The notes below the pieces were generated by a model. That model was not told the DNA's origin and ran no database searches. It worked only from the letters and a program-made list of their open reading frames with translations. A stretch of DNA of 64,000 bases from Pyrobaculum oguniense TE7. Its GTDB lineage: Archaea; Thermoproteota; Thermoprotei; Thermoproteales; Thermoproteaceae. The stretch spans positions 1,149,233 through 1,213,232 of the forward strand of contig CP003316.1 in NCBI GenBank assembly GCA_000247545.1, given 5' to 3'. Below are positions 9,572 through 18,534 of the stretch, one piece after another. Both the position numbers and the translations under genes were made by a program. Position 1 is the stretch's first letter. Each line of letters starts with the position of its first letter.

Positions 9572-10867
9572 ATGGGCTCCCTCCTAAACGTAGACTACAA
9601 CGACGAGCTCACAAGGCTGAGGGTACACGAGATTGTGAAGTACTTCCAGAGACTTGGAGTACCCCTAAAACTTTCGAAAATATCCAACGACATAATTGCA
9701 GACTCGTTCTACGTCCACTACAGGACTCCAATTCTTAAAGACGGCCCAGACAAACAAGAAGAGTCTCTGTGGCACGTATTTATCAAGACCTACACATCGT
9801 CTGACGTATATTACGAAATTTCTAAGATCAGCCGGTACAACTACCAAGTATCCAAATCCGCATCTGTTAAGCTGTTGAGGGCATACAACAGCTTACTGTC
9901 TAGGATTGAAAGAGGCGCCGTAGAGGGCTTCGAGGACCAGAAACAAGATTTTAGAGACCTCAGCGAGAACCAGCAACTGCGCAACGAGATAAGTAACCTC
10001 CTCCGCTTCTACATGGGCAACGTGAGAAACATAGAAAAGCTGAGGAAATCCATGACAAAAGCTCTTGGAAACGAGGTGGGCAAAGAAACTGCAGAGCTTC
10101 TGTTCGACATAGACATAGACCCCTACAGGGCGAGACTGGCGAAAATTTTAGAATCCTTAGTAGAGATGCTCTCCGCAGTCAAAGAAGAGGTCGACCAGGG
10201 GGATGTACAGGAACGGCGCGGGGTCGTCTCAGGCGTGACGCGGATAAGGACATACAGCGATTTACAAAAAGCCACAAACCTAAGCAAGGCAATATACCTC
10301 CAGTCCAGGGAGCTCTTCGGCTACAAGCTCGCCACAAAGTCGCTTTCTATTTACGACTTGGCACTCGACACGAGGGACCGGGTGTACTTACTAGTGGACA
10401 AATCCGGGTCCATGTTCTACAGCCTATACGACGGCGTGGCGATGGACATGACGCAGAAAATAACTTGGGCAACCGCCTTGGCCATCGCCATAATGAAGAA
10501 GAGCAAAAGGACTGTATTGAGGTTTTTCGACCAGATGGTCTACCCCCCCATAACCACCGTGAAGGACATCATCCGGTCGCTACTCCGCGTCCTCCCCCTA
10601 GGCGGCACCGACATCACAGCCGCCGTCCACACCGCCGTCAGAGATGCAAAGCAACAAAGCCTACACAACTACAAGCTGGTAATAATTACCGACGGCGAAG
10701 ACGACATGGTACACCCAGAGGTGTTAAAAATGGCGAAGACAGCCTTCAGAGAGGTAAAGGCTGTGCTAATCGGCGGTACCAACTCAATAATTGAGTCGTA
10801 TCTTCCAACAATAAAAGTAAATACAGCTAGTCCAGAATCACTGAAAACAGTCCTAAAGAACATTTAA
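9572..10867 (+). CDS. VWA-domain protein, partner of MoxR ATPase
   Basis: This 431-residue protein has a C-terminal von Willebrand factor A domain. The metal-ion-dependent adhesion site is complete: DKSGSM near 275, a conserved Thr in GGTDI near 340, and Asp in ITDGEDD near 370. The N-terminal 250 residues are helical and not recognised. It follows moxR without a gap, so the two are very probably co-expressed, like bacterial RavA-ViaA or MoxR-CoxE pairs. No signal peptide or membrane segment is seen, so it should be cytoplasmic. The function is inferred only from the pairing. Confidence 0.85.
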   Translation: MGSLLNVDYNDELTRLRVHEIVKYFQRLGVPLKLSKISNDIIADSFYVHYRTPILKDGPDKQEESLWHVFIKTYTSSDVYYEISKISRYNYQVSKSASVKLLRAYNSLLSRIERGAVEGFEDQKQDFRDLSENQQLRNEISNLLRFYMGNVRNIEKLRKSMTKALGNEVGKETAELLFDIDIDPYRARLAKILESLVEMLSAVKEEVDQGDVQERRGVVSGVTRIRTYSDLQKATNLSKAIYLQSRELFGYKLATKSLSIYDLALDTRDRVYLLVDKSGSMFYSLYDGVAMDMTQKITWATALAIAIMKKSKRTVLRFFDQMVYPPITTVKDIIRSLLRVLPLGGTDITAAVHTAVRDAKQQSLHNYKLVIITDGEDDMVHPEVLKMAKTAFREVKAVLIGGTNSIIESYLPTIKVNTASPESLKTVLKNI

Positions 10868-10890
10868 AAAACATCCAATATACTTGAAAT

Positions 10891-11310
10891 ATGAACTGTG
10901 GAGAAATTGCGAAAAAACCAGCCGTAGCTATAACTCCCGATAAAACTATTGAAGAGGCGGCCGCCCTTATGGCACAGCACCGCGTCGGTCTCCTGGTAAT
11001 TGTAGATAGGGAAAACCCCAAAAAGCCGATAGGCGTTGTCTCTGAAAGAGATATAATAAGAAGCATAGCGCAGAAAATCCCCCCCACGGCGACGGTGGAC
11101 AAAGTAGGGACAATGCACAACTTTGTATATGTCTACGACCACGACCCCATAACGGCAGCTGCTAAAAAAATGAGACAACACAACGTGAGACACGTAGTAG
11201 TGGTGGATAAAGAAGGCAACCTCTACGGGGTTATCTCCATCCGCGATCTAATAGGCGAGAAGCAGGTATTGGAAATCTTGGCCAGAGACTGGGTCCCCAC
11301 ACAAGAATAG
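10891..11310 (+). CDS. Two-CBS-domain regulatory protein
   Basis: A 139-residue protein made of a tandem CBS pair (Bateman module), which senses adenine nucleotides or similar ligands. CBS1 spans about 5-65 (VAITPDKTIEEAAALM, then GVVSERDIIRSI) and CBS2 about 75-130 (DPITAAAKKM, then GVISIRDLIGEK). No effector domain is attached, so it probably regulates a partner. The TATA-like ATTTAAAAAAC at about 10862-10872 overlaps the end of the VWA gene and is centred about 24 nt before the ATG, so it likely has its own leaderless transcript. Confidence 0.88.
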   Translation: MNCGEIAKKPAVAITPDKTIEEAAALMAQHRVGLLVIVDRENPKKPIGVVSERDIIRSIAQKIPPTATVDKVGTMHNFVYVYDHDPITAAAKKMRQHNVRHVVVVDKEGNLYGVISIRDLIGEKQVLEILARDWVPTQE

Positions 11311-11338
11311 CTTTTTATACACTAACACCCTCGCACCT

Positions 11339-12589
11339 ATGAACCCAAAAATAGCAGCAGGCATAGTCCTGGCTATAATCGCGGCAGTCGTAGTAGCCGT
11401 GTACCTCCTATACTCTCAACCTACTGCAAATAAGACCTCCACACCGCCTGTTCAAACGACATCCGGCAAGCTTTACGTATACACGGCACGAATCGAAGGG
11501 GGACAGGCCTTGGAGCTACTGGTTTACTACATACCTTTGAGTAGCGGAACCGTCTACGCCCAGATCTACAACAACACGGCCTCCTACTTCATGGTGAAAA
11601 ACACGGGTGTAATCAACGTCATGTCACAGACGCCAAACGGCTACCAGAAAGCCACCTACTACAGCAAATTGCTACAAATATGCGTGAACTCAACCACAAC
11701 CACAACAGTTGCAGGCGAGCGCATAACCTTAACCAACAGCCATTGCCAACAGTCCACGACTCCTCTCCCCACGGCCAAGACATTCGACGAGCTGGTCCTA
11801 CTTATCCAAGGACTTCCAGGGCCCACGTCCCCGAGCCAATGGAAGCAGTCAGGCACAGCCCAAACCCCCTACGGCCAAGCCACAGTATACACGAACACCA
11901 CCGAGGTGCCGATAATACAAGGCCTATCGGCCATCCTAGATTATGAGAAACAACAACTCTTAGACGGCACAATCTACCAGTTTAAGATCAAGCTATCCTA
12001 CGGCGGGCAGGTAGCCGCCATTTTGACGTACACCCTTCGGAACATCACGACAATACCGGCAGACGTCGCTAATGTATTGAATGAGCTTTCTAGAGACGTC
12101 GTGGGGGCAAACAACGGCGGGCTAGACATACTCAGAGTAGCGGAGAAAATAGGCATGAAATACGACGGCAATTGGCCAGCCGCTATCGTCTTCTTCGACT
12201 TACAGTGCCCCTACTGTGCTCAGTTATTTAAATACAACTACACCCTATTCGAGGGACACAGACTCGTCTTGGTAGATCTAATAGTCCACCCAGACGTATT
12301 GCCCGCCCATGAGAGGTTGAGATGCCTCTACAACAACACGCCGCAAGAGGTAATCCCAACGCTGAGGGTAGTATACGACCTCTTCCTAGCCGGGGACCTA
12401 AACTACACTAGTATACTCCCGCAAAATAGGTGTCCAATAGACGCAAATGCTGGGATGCAACTAGCCTCTCTCATTGCTGGGCAGAATGTGGGGACGCCAA
12501 TGGTAGTTGTGGTCTACCCCAACGGGACCTACACCTACGTCGTGGGATACGACCCAGCTAGTATTGCGAAGGCGTTGGGAGGATCGTAG
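11339..12589 (+). CDS. Membrane-anchored thioredoxin-fold (DsbA/DsbG-like) protein
   Basis: A 416-residue exported protein. Residues 5-27 form one hydrophobic anchor, followed by a Thr/Pro-rich linker (TSTPPVQTTSG) and a beta-rich middle domain with many Asn-x-Thr/Ser sites. A C-terminal thioredoxin-fold domain (about 275-415) has the active-site pair CPYC in FFDLQCPYCAQLF and the cis-Pro loop GTPMVVVVYP near 390. It probably handles disulfides outside the membrane. TATA-like CTTTTTATAC at about 11311-11320 fits a leaderless start. Further Cys residues at the end (near 335 and 360) suggest an extra disulfide. The exact role is unknown. Confidence 0.78.
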   Translation: MNPKIAAGIVLAIIAAVVVAVYLLYSQPTANKTSTPPVQTTSGKLYVYTARIEGGQALELLVYYIPLSSGTVYAQIYNNTASYFMVKNTGVINVMSQTPNGYQKATYYSKLLQICVNSTTTTTVAGERITLTNSHCQQSTTPLPTAKTFDELVLLIQGLPGPTSPSQWKQSGTAQTPYGQATVYTNTTEVPIIQGLSAILDYEKQQLLDGTIYQFKIKLSYGGQVAAILTYTLRNITTIPADVANVLNELSRDVVGANNGGLDILRVAEKIGMKYDGNWPAAIVFFDLQCPYCAQLFKYNYTLFEGHRLVLVDLIVHPDVLPAHERLRCLYNNTPQEVIPTLRVVYDLFLAGDLNYTSILPQNRCPIDANAGMQLASLIAGQNVGTPMVVVVYPNGTYTYVVGYDPASIAKALGGS

Positions 12590-12590
12590 G

Positions 12591-12983
12591 TTAATTACAC
12601 GGAGCACCCGGCTCTTTATCAAGAAGATATACTGTCGCGGACACATAGGCAATCAACTCGCCCTCAGAGCAGACCTCTATTGTGTATAAAGCAGTCCTAC
12701 CCGATCTCTGAACCTCCCTAGCCACAGCCTCTACTAATTTTCCGGGTTTTAGCGCTTTCCTGTATGATATATACATATCAAGCGCGAGCGCCATCCTCCC
12801 TCCGGCATTGCTGGCATATGCAAACGCGATATCGGCAAGGGAGAATATATACCCGCCATGGACGACTCCGTTGAAGTTGCATGCACTATCCGGCGCCCTC
12901 GCCTTAACAACGGCGTAGCCGGGCTTAACTTCATGAACCTCTGCCCCTAATAGCTTTGTATACTCATCAAGCGGGAGATTCAT
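12591..12983 (-). CDS. paaI: PaaI-like hotdog thioesterase
   Basis: A 130-residue hotdog-fold acyl-CoA thioesterase of the PaaI group. The active-site segment NFNGVVHGGYIFSLAD is near 36-51: Asn37, HGG and the downstream Asp are the family signature. PaaI-type enzymes hydrolyse aryl- or ring-hydroxylated acyl-CoAs and rescue stalled CoA. It is the last gene of a leftward operon with the PaaK-like ligase and a 43-residue gene, whose end it overlaps by 17 nt. That context suits aromatic-acid metabolism. The exact substrate is not shown. Confidence 0.85.
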   Translation of the reverse strand: MNLPLDEYTKLLGAEVHEVKPGYAVVKARAPDSACNFNGVVHGGYIFSLADIAFAYASNAGGRMALALDMYISYRKALKPGKLVEAVAREVQRSGRTALYTIEVCSEGELIAYVSATVYLLDKEPGAPCN

Positions 12984-13098
12984 AATACCACCGCAAGTAC
13001 TTCGCCAACGCCATAATTTTCAACCCTGCCTCTCTCACCACCGGATCCTCAGAATCAATCAACTCTTTGGCTAGTTTCTCCAGCTGTTCAAGTATCAT
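12967..13098 (-). CDS. Small conserved-looking protein between paaK and paaI, 43 aa
   Basis: An ATG at 13098 overlaps the ligase stop by ATGA, and the frame runs 43 codons to a TGA at 12967-12969, inside the start of paaI. The peptide begins MILEQLEKLAKELI and contains DSEDPVVREAGLKIMALAKYL, an amphipathic helical pattern without membrane segment or motif. Tight overlaps on both sides suggest a translationally coupled real gene. It may bind the ligase or thioesterase, but that is only inference from position. No family was recognised. Confidence 0.55.
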   Translation of the reverse strand: MILEQLEKLAKELIDSEDPVVREAGLKIMALAKYLRWYYESPA

Positions 13099-14399
13099 TC
13101 GTACACCACAACTCTTTTGCTCTTACCCTCCCATCTGGGTAAGGTATTTGGAGGAACCAGCTCAACTTGAGGTCTTGCAAACACAGCGCCTTCTACTAAG
13201 TTTGCAATAGCCTCAGCTAATTCTTGACTTTGGTTTAAAACCTCCGCTCTAATAATAAATTTATGTTCAACACTTCTTTTATCAATAATAACTTGATATT
13301 CTAAAATCTCAGGTATCTTCATGAGCACCGACTGGATGGCGCTGGGGTATATCTTCGTCCCCTTATAGAAAATGAGGTCGTCAACTCTTCCGACGACATC
13401 GACTACGGGGAAGGCGTCGCGGCCGCAGTCTGTTGACACATACTGCACCTTAACTATATCCCTTTGCCTGTAACGTATCAGCGGCATACCCTCCCGAGTT
13501 AGATGTGTAATTACTAATTCCCCTTCGCCCTCCTCCCCAACTGGCTCCCCCGACTTTGGATCTATTATTTCTATATACACGTGATCGGTCCACATGTGGA
13601 AGCCTAGATACTCAGTGCAAGGAGTGGCTTGGCCAGCGCCTGGTCCAATTATCTCAGTGCTTCCGTATATCTGTCTAGGACCACCGCCCTTCTCCTTCAG
13701 CCCATACCCCTCGTCAATCCGCTTTAACATCTCAAAGCTCATGGCCTCAGCTCCAGGTATAGTTATCCTTATTGACGATTTTTTGGGATCTAGGCCTCTT
13801 TTCCTAATCGTTTCAAGTATGTAAAGCTGATAGGAGGGGGTCCCCGTCATTACAGTCGGCTTCCACTCATATATCAGGTCGACCAGCGCTTCAGTCCGCC
13901 CAACGCCCCAAGGGATGACCTTAGCCCCTACAGCCATCGCGCCGTAATGCAGACCCAGCCCACCGGTGAACAAGCCGTAGCCGTATATGTTCAGCAATAC
14001 GTCCTTTTTTGAAACGCCGGCGGCCACGAGACACCTTGCCACTAAGTTTGTCCACAGTTCTATGTCATTTTTAGTATAGGGACCTACCGTGGGCTTGCCC
14101 GTGGTGCCGCTCGTCATGTGCCATCCCACCAGCTCATCAAACGGTACGGCGAGGAACTCGCCGCCATATGGATAGCCGTAATTCCTTAAGTCGTCTTTAG
14201 TGGTGAACGGGAACTTTCTCAGATCATCTAGAGTTTTTAGATCGTCTGGAGTTACGCCTGCTTCTTTAAATCTTCTCCTATAAAAGGGGGAGTTCTCGTA
14301 AACACGACGTAGCTGTGCCCTTAATCTTTTCAACTGTAACTTTTTAAGATCTGTTAGCTTTATCTTTTCTATATGGGGCTCCCAATATTCGACTTTCAT
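13095..14399 (-). CDS. paaK: Phenylacetate-CoA ligase-like (PaaK family) aryl-CoA ligase
   Basis: An AMP-forming acyl-CoA synthetase that activates an aryl or related acid to its CoA thioester. The P-loop MTSGTTGKPTVG is near residue 95, YGSTEIIGPG near 250, and the C-terminal hinge VVDVVGRVDDLIFYKGTKIYP near 345 is typical of PaaK. The frame extends to 14474, but that stretch is A/T-rich and contains TATA-like sequence; ATG 14399 (MKVEYWEPHIEK) matches the family start and gives 434 residues. It heads a leftward operon with the 43-residue gene and paaI and is divergent from the thiolase. The ring substrate is unknown; phenylacetate or hydroxyphenylacetate fits the neighbours. Confidence 0.85.
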   Translation of the reverse strand: MKVEYWEPHIEKIKLTDLKKLQLKRLRAQLRRVYENSPFYRRRFKEAGVTPDDLKTLDDLRKFPFTTKDDLRNYGYPYGGEFLAVPFDELVGWHMTSGTTGKPTVGPYTKNDIELWTNLVARCLVAAGVSKKDVLLNIYGYGLFTGGLGLHYGAMAVGAKVIPWGVGRTEALVDLIYEWKPTVMTGTPSYQLYILETIRKRGLDPKKSSIRITIPGAEAMSFEMLKRIDEGYGLKEKGGGPRQIYGSTEIIGPGAGQATPCTEYLGFHMWTDHVYIEIIDPKSGEPVGEEGEGELVITHLTREGMPLIRYRQRDIVKVQYVSTDCGRDAFPVVDVVGRVDDLIFYKGTKIYPSAIQSVLMKIPEILEYQVIIDKRSVEHKFIIRAEVLNQSQELAEAIANLVEGAVFARPQVELVPPNTLPRWEGKSKRVVVYE

Positions 14400-14542
14400 T
14401 AGGAAAGAGTTATATAAAAGGTTATTTATTATATTGTTTTCTTCTAATTTTAATTCATTATACAAATTTTTCAATCGATTTTAAATATATCTAATTAATT
14501 ACTATCTCTCCTTTTTTATGCTATATTTTGGGAGATACCTAT
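14400..14542. promoter_or_regulatory. Divergent A/T-rich promoter region, paaK operon / thiolase operon
   Basis: This 143-bp very A/T-rich gap has leftward TATA-like TTATATAA and TAATAAATAA at about 14411-14430 for paaK, and rightward GCTATATTTT at about 14519-14528 for the thiolase. TAATTAATTA at 14491-14500 lies between them. Similar TAATTA-type sequences precede the diiron gene and the binding-protein gene, so it could be a shared operator, though such words are common in A/T-rich DNA. Confidence 0.4.
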
Positions 14543-15703
14543 ATGCGTAAAGTAGCGGTAGTTGGCGTTGGGCAATCTGTATTCGGCGTAAGAAACGACG
14601 TAACACTCCAAGAGCTTGCTTGGGAGGCGGTAAAGGAGGCGTTAGAAGATGCCGGGATTTCGCAAAAAGATGTCGAGTTATCAGTGGTGGGCACTGTGGG
14701 GACGAGAGGATATGAGCTAATGCCCTCAGTTGTGGTGAACGAGTACTGCGGTCTCGTGGGGAAAGGCCCTGTGAGAGTGGAGGCCGCGTGTGCCACGGGC
14801 TCGGCTGCCTTATGGACTGCCTACACCGCCGTGGCGTCAGGCCAGGTAGATGTGGCCTTAGCCATTGGTGTTGAGAAAATGAACGAAGTGGACACAGCCA
14901 CGTCGTTAGCGGTGGGGGGCAGAGCCGGTAATTATCTCTGGGAATTCCACTTTTACGGAACTACGTTCCCCGCATACTACGCCTTTTACGCCACAGCGCA
15001 TATGGCTAAATTCGGCACCACGGAGGAGCACATGGCGATGGTGGCTGTTAAGAACCACAAATACGCGGCGAGAAATCCAAAGGCCCACTTCCAGTACGAA
15101 GTAACAATAGAAGAGGTGCTGACCTCAAGACCAATCGCCTGGCCGATAAAACTGCTTGACTCGTCGCCAATAAGCGACGGCGCGGCCGCCGTGGTGTTGG
15201 CCTCTGATGAGGTTGCGCGACGTCTCACAGATACGCCGGTGTGGATCAAGGCAATTGGCTACTCCTCGGATACCTCCAATTTTACAAGAAGGCTCGACTA
15301 TTTAGGTCTAAGGGCAACGCGCCAAGCGGCAGAGATGGCGTATAAAATCGCCAAAATAAGCCCCGGCGACGTGGAGGTAGCGGAGGTTCACGACTGTTTC
15401 ACCATAGCGGAAATAATGGCTTACGAAGATTTGGGCTTTGTCGAAAAGGGAAAAGGGGGGTTATTCATAGCTGAGGGTCAAAGCGAATTGGGGGGTAAAG
15501 TGTCTGTAAACCTAAGCGGCGGTTTAAAGGCCAAGGGGCATCCTCTAGGGGCCACGGGCCTTGCTATGATCTACGAACTGACTAAGCAACTAAGAGAGGA
15601 GCGGGAGAGAGGGAGACAGGCGCCGTTGAGGAAATACATAGGGCTAGCGCATAACGTAGGCGGAACTGGCCACTATGCGTACGTTACCGTGTTGACGAGA
15701 TGA
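14543..15703 (+). CDS. Thiolase (SCP-x/acetyl-CoA C-acyltransferase type)
   Basis: A 386-residue archaeal-type thiolase. The nucleophilic Cys83 is in EAACATGSAAL, the motif AEVHDCFT is near 290, and GGLKAKGHPLGATG near 325 supplies the base His. The frame opens from TTG 14528, but ATG 14543 starts the canonical MRKVAVVGVGQS. It overlaps the downstream DUF35 gene by 4 nt. Archaeal thiolases often form a complex with a DUF35 subunit, sometimes together with HMG-CoA synthase, which is absent here. With the neighbouring beta-oxidation enzymes, it probably performs the final thiolytic cleavage of a degraded acyl-CoA. Confidence 0.88.
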   Translation: MRKVAVVGVGQSVFGVRNDVTLQELAWEAVKEALEDAGISQKDVELSVVGTVGTRGYELMPSVVVNEYCGLVGKGPVRVEAACATGSAALWTAYTAVASGQVDVALAIGVEKMNEVDTATSLAVGGRAGNYLWEFHFYGTTFPAYYAFYATAHMAKFGTTEEHMAMVAVKNHKYAARNPKAHFQYEVTIEEVLTSRPIAWPIKLLDSSPISDGAAAVVLASDEVARRLTDTPVWIKAIGYSSDTSNFTRRLDYLGLRATRQAAEMAYKIAKISPGDVEVAEVHDCFTIAEIMAYEDLGFVEKGKGGLFIAEGQSELGGKVSVNLSGGLKAKGHPLGATGLAMIYELTKQLREERERGRQAPLRKYIGLAHNVGGTGHYAYVTVLTR

Positions 15704-16161
15704 TGTCGCGCAAGTATGTCAAAAGGGAGGGGCCTTGGATCCCATCTGTACCCCTCGTCTACAACCATAAGTTGCCGATAGCCAATATTGAGAAATATTG
15801 GAAAGGGCTTGACGAGGGGAGAGTATTTGCCACAAAATGCACCGCGTGCGGAACTGTGTACTACCCACCGCAGATAGACTGTCCGTCGTGCCGTAGCCAA
15901 CAGATGGAGTGGGTCGAATTGCCAAAGGAAGGGGTTATTGATACCTTCACTAAGATTTACGCGAGACCACAAGGCTACGAGGACTTTGAGCCATATATTG
16001 TGGCCATAGTGCATACAGGCGGTTTAAGGATAATGGGGTGGCTTAAGGCAAAAGACGAGAGATGCGTAAAGGTAGGCGATCGCGTAGTGATAAGGACGGA
16101 GAAGGTGGAAAAACATAATAAACATATTATAGTTTTTGAACTGACGGATAAGATATGCTAA
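15700..16161 (+). CDS. DUF35 zinc-ribbon/OB-fold acyl-CoA-associated protein
   Basis: A 153-residue (or 152 from the second ATG) DUF35-type protein. The rubredoxin-like zinc ribbon is CTACG and CPSC near residues 47-69, followed by an OB-fold domain with PEG-like beta strands and GWLKAKDERCVKVGDRV near 115. In archaeal thiolase complexes this subunit holds the CoA arm and couples active sites. It overlaps both the upstream thiolase (4 nt) and the downstream dehydrogenase (7 nt), which supports a physical partnership with the thiolase. Confidence 0.85.
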   Translation: MMSRKYVKREGPWIPSVPLVYNHKLPIANIEKYWKGLDEGRVFATKCTACGTVYYPPQIDCPSCRSQQMEWVELPKEGVIDTFTKIYARPQGYEDFEPYIVAIVHTGGLRIMGWLKAKDERCVKVGDRVVIRTEKVEKHNKHIIVFELTDKIC

Positions 16162-17336
16162 AAGTTTTAGTAGTCGGCGCAGGCACCATGGGCCATGGAA
16201 TAGCTCAAGTAGCCGCAATGGCAGGACATCACGTATATCTTCACGATATCAGCCCCGAGGCTTTGGAAAAAGCCTTGGCGAAGATCAGGTGGAGTTTGGA
16301 AAAACTAAAGGAGAGGGGGGCCGTTAGCTCCATAGAGTCGGTTCTGTCGCGTATAGAGCCGGCAAAGAGCCTAGAGGGCGTCGCAAGGGATGCCGACATA
16401 GCCATAGAAGCGGTGCCAGAGGACATCTCTATTAAAAAAGAAGTTTTTAAGATTCTGGATAAGGCCATGAGACCAGATGTCGTATTAGCCACTAACACCT
16501 CATCCCTGCCCATATCAGAAATAGCCTCAGCGACAGCGAGACCACAGCGTGTATTGGGCCTACACTTTTTCAACCCGCCCGTTTTAATGAAGCTGGTCGA
16601 GGTGGTAAGGGGAGACGCCACAGATGCGCTGATGTTAGAAAAAGCCCTAGACTTCGTCAAATCACTGAGAAAAACGCCGATTTTAGTTAAAAAAGACGTA
16701 CCAGGCTTCGTTGTAAACAGGATCCTACACGCCATTTTCAATATAGCTTGTCATCTAGTAAACAGGGGAGCTTACAGCGTAGTAGAGGTAGACTCAGCTT
16801 TAAAGCACCGAGCCGGCCTCCCCATGGGGATATTTGAGCTTAGAGATTTTTCGGGGATAGACGTGGGCTACATGGTGGCCAAATCCCTTGCAGAGCGTGA
16901 TATATTGTTCTCACAACTATGCCCATTGCTGGAGAGGCTGTACAAGCAGGGTCTCTTGGGCGTGAAAAGCGGTGAGGGGTTTTACAAATATACAGCACAG
17001 GGCCAAAGGCCGTATATACCTAAAGAGCCAGGGGAAAAAGTAGACGTGGTGATGCTACTAGCCCCCGGCGTTAACATGGCGGCTTGGTTATTGAGGAACG
17101 AGGTGGCGTCCCGGGAGGACATCGACGCGGGAGTTAAATTAGGACTCGGCTACCCCAAGGGGATACTAGAAATGGCGGACGAGTGGGGAGTAGATCTGGT
17201 GGTGGATAAACTTCAGCAATTATATCTCAGAGAGGGGCTCATACTAGCAAGGCCTGATCCCGTCTTGCTAGAAATGGTTAAGAGCGGAGCCCTGGGGAAG
17301 AAAAGCGGAAGGGGCTTCTACAGTTATGAAAGTTAA
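16155..17336 (+). CDS. 3-hydroxyacyl-CoA dehydrogenase
   Basis: An NAD-dependent 3-hydroxyacyl-CoA dehydrogenase of 393 residues. The Rossmann motif VGAGTMGHGIAQVAAMAG is at 7-24 and the catalytic region LGLHFFNPPVLMKLVEVV near 133-150 has the conserved His and Asn-Pro-Pro. Two 3HCDH C-terminal domains follow (VNRILHAIFNIACHL near 190; a second after residue 300 ending GKKSGRGFYSYE). No hydratase domain is fused to it, unlike many archaeal HADs. It sits with thiolase, DUF35 and two separate enoyl-CoA hydratases in one beta-oxidation-like operon and resembles PaaH. Confidence 0.9.
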   Translation: MLKVLVVGAGTMGHGIAQVAAMAGHHVYLHDISPEALEKALAKIRWSLEKLKERGAVSSIESVLSRIEPAKSLEGVARDADIAIEAVPEDISIKKEVFKILDKAMRPDVVLATNTSSLPISEIASATARPQRVLGLHFFNPPVLMKLVEVVRGDATDALMLEKALDFVKSLRKTPILVKKDVPGFVVNRILHAIFNIACHLVNRGAYSVVEVDSALKHRAGLPMGIFELRDFSGIDVGYMVAKSLAERDILFSQLCPLLERLYKQGLLGVKSGEGFYKYTAQGQRPYIPKEPGEKVDVVMLLAPGVNMAAWLLRNEVASREDIDAGVKLGLGYPKGILEMADEWGVDLVVDKLQQLYLREGLILARPDPVLLEMVKSGALGKKSGRGFYSYES

Positions 17337-17736
17337 GGAGAGGTATTTAGTGGCGCTCGGAGACACAGACGCCACAGGCGCGATATATTACGCCACCTAT
17401 CTCTATGTTTTCGACAGAGCCCGAATAGCGCTATATAGGGAGACGGGGCTCGACCTCAGTATTTTTAACAAGATGAGGGCCGTGGCGGCCTATACCGAGT
17501 TTAAAAAAGTGGTCACATTCGGCGATGTGCTGGATGTGTACATCTGGTTTTGTAAACTAGGCAATACCAGCGTGAAGATGTGTCACGAGGTGTACCTCGG
17601 CGAGCAACTGGCGGCGAGAGGCTATGTGGTTGATGTATATACAGAAAATGGCCGGCCAACGCCGATACCGGCCGATATTAGGGAGAAGATAGAAAAAGTG
17701 CTGGAGCCGGAGAATTTAATTACATATAGTTGTTGA
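17326..17736 (+). CDS. 4-hydroxybenzoyl-CoA thioesterase-family protein
   Basis: A 136-residue 4HBT/YbgC-type hotdog protein. The signature GDTDATGAIYYATYLYVFDRAR is near residues 12-33, with the catalytic Asp in D(T/x)DATG-x-x-YY. These enzymes hydrolyse aryl- or acyl-CoA thioesters. It overlaps the end of the dehydrogenase gene by 11 nt. It is the second thioesterase of the cluster and of a different subfamily from the PaaI-like one, so the two may act on different intermediates. Confidence 0.82.
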   Translation: MKVKERYLVALGDTDATGAIYYATYLYVFDRARIALYRETGLDLSIFNKMRAVAAYTEFKKVVTFGDVLDVYIWFCKLGNTSVKMCHEVYLGEQLAARGYVVDVYTENGRPTPIPADIREKIEKVLEPENLITYSC

Positions 17737-17769
17737 AATATCTCAAAAACCACCCAGTGATCACTTGTT

Positions 17770-18534
17770 ATGTCCGTCTACGTAGAGAAAGAGCCGCCAA
17801 TTGCGGTCATAACAATAAACAGGCCCGAGGCGCTCAACGCATTAAATCTCGAAATGGTGGACCGCCTTATCAAGGCCCTGGACGAGCTTGAGGCCGATGA
17901 AAACATAAGAGCTGTTGTCATCACGGGCACAGATAGGGCGTTTAGCGTCGGCGCCGATGTGAAGGAAATGTACAAGCTTGATCTTGCCGAGGTTTACTTA
18001 AGGGGGCATAGAAGACTGTGGGACAGAATCAGGAGGTTTAAAAAGCCGATAATAGCAGCTGTGAAAGGTTACTGTTTGGGGGGAGGTTTTGAGCTGGCCA
18101 TGGCTTGTGACATGATTATAGCGGCTGATGATGCTGTCTTCGGCCAGCCAGAAATAAACGTCGGCATAATCCCAGGCGAGGGGGGCACACAAAGGATACC
18201 TAGAACTGCCGGCAGGCTTGTCGCAATGGAGTATGTGCTGACGGGGCGTTTTATACCGGCATGGGAGGCCCATAGAAGAGGGCTGGTGAATAAGCTCGTG
18301 CCAAGGGAGCTTGTGGTGGAGTACGCCAAAAGGTTGGCGAGGGAGATAGCTGAGAAATCCCCACTAGCCGTCGCCTTAGCCAAAGACGCTGTAAATGCCG
18401 CGTGGGAGACAACGCTCTCAAGCGGTTTGGATTACGAGAGGCGCAATTTCATCGTAGCCTTATTCTCCGAAGATGGCAGAGAGGGCATTGCCGCATTTAT
18501 CGAGAAGAGAAAGCCGCAGTTTAAGGGAAGATGA
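17770..18534 (+). CDS. Enoyl-CoA hydratase/isomerase
   Basis: A 254-residue crotonase-fold hydratase. The oxyanion-hole segments are AFSVGADVKEM near 58 and GGGFELAMACD near 102. The catalytic Glu region is GQPEINVGIIPGEGGTQRIPR near 124-144, with two acidic residues as in true hydratases. It adds water to an enoyl-CoA ahead of the dehydrogenase. Its stop overlaps the next hydratase gene by 4 nt. Confidence 0.88.
   Translation: MSVYVEKEPPIAVITINRPEALNALNLEMVDRLIKALDELEADENIRAVVITGTDRAFSVGADVKEMYKLDLAEVYLRGHRRLWDRIRRFKKPIIAAVKGYCLGGGFELAMACDMIIAADDAVFGQPEINVGIIPGEGGTQRIPRTAGRLVAMEYVLTGRFIPAWEAHRRGLVNKLVPRELVVEYAKRLAREIAEKSPLAVALAKDAVNAAWETTLSSGLDYERRNFIVALFSEDGREGIAAFIEKRKPQFKGR

Noticed and set aside
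14528-15703. A mevalonate-pathway role for the thiolase-DUF35 pair
   Set aside because: No HMG-CoA synthase is adjacent, and the surrounding genes are beta-oxidation and aromatic genes.
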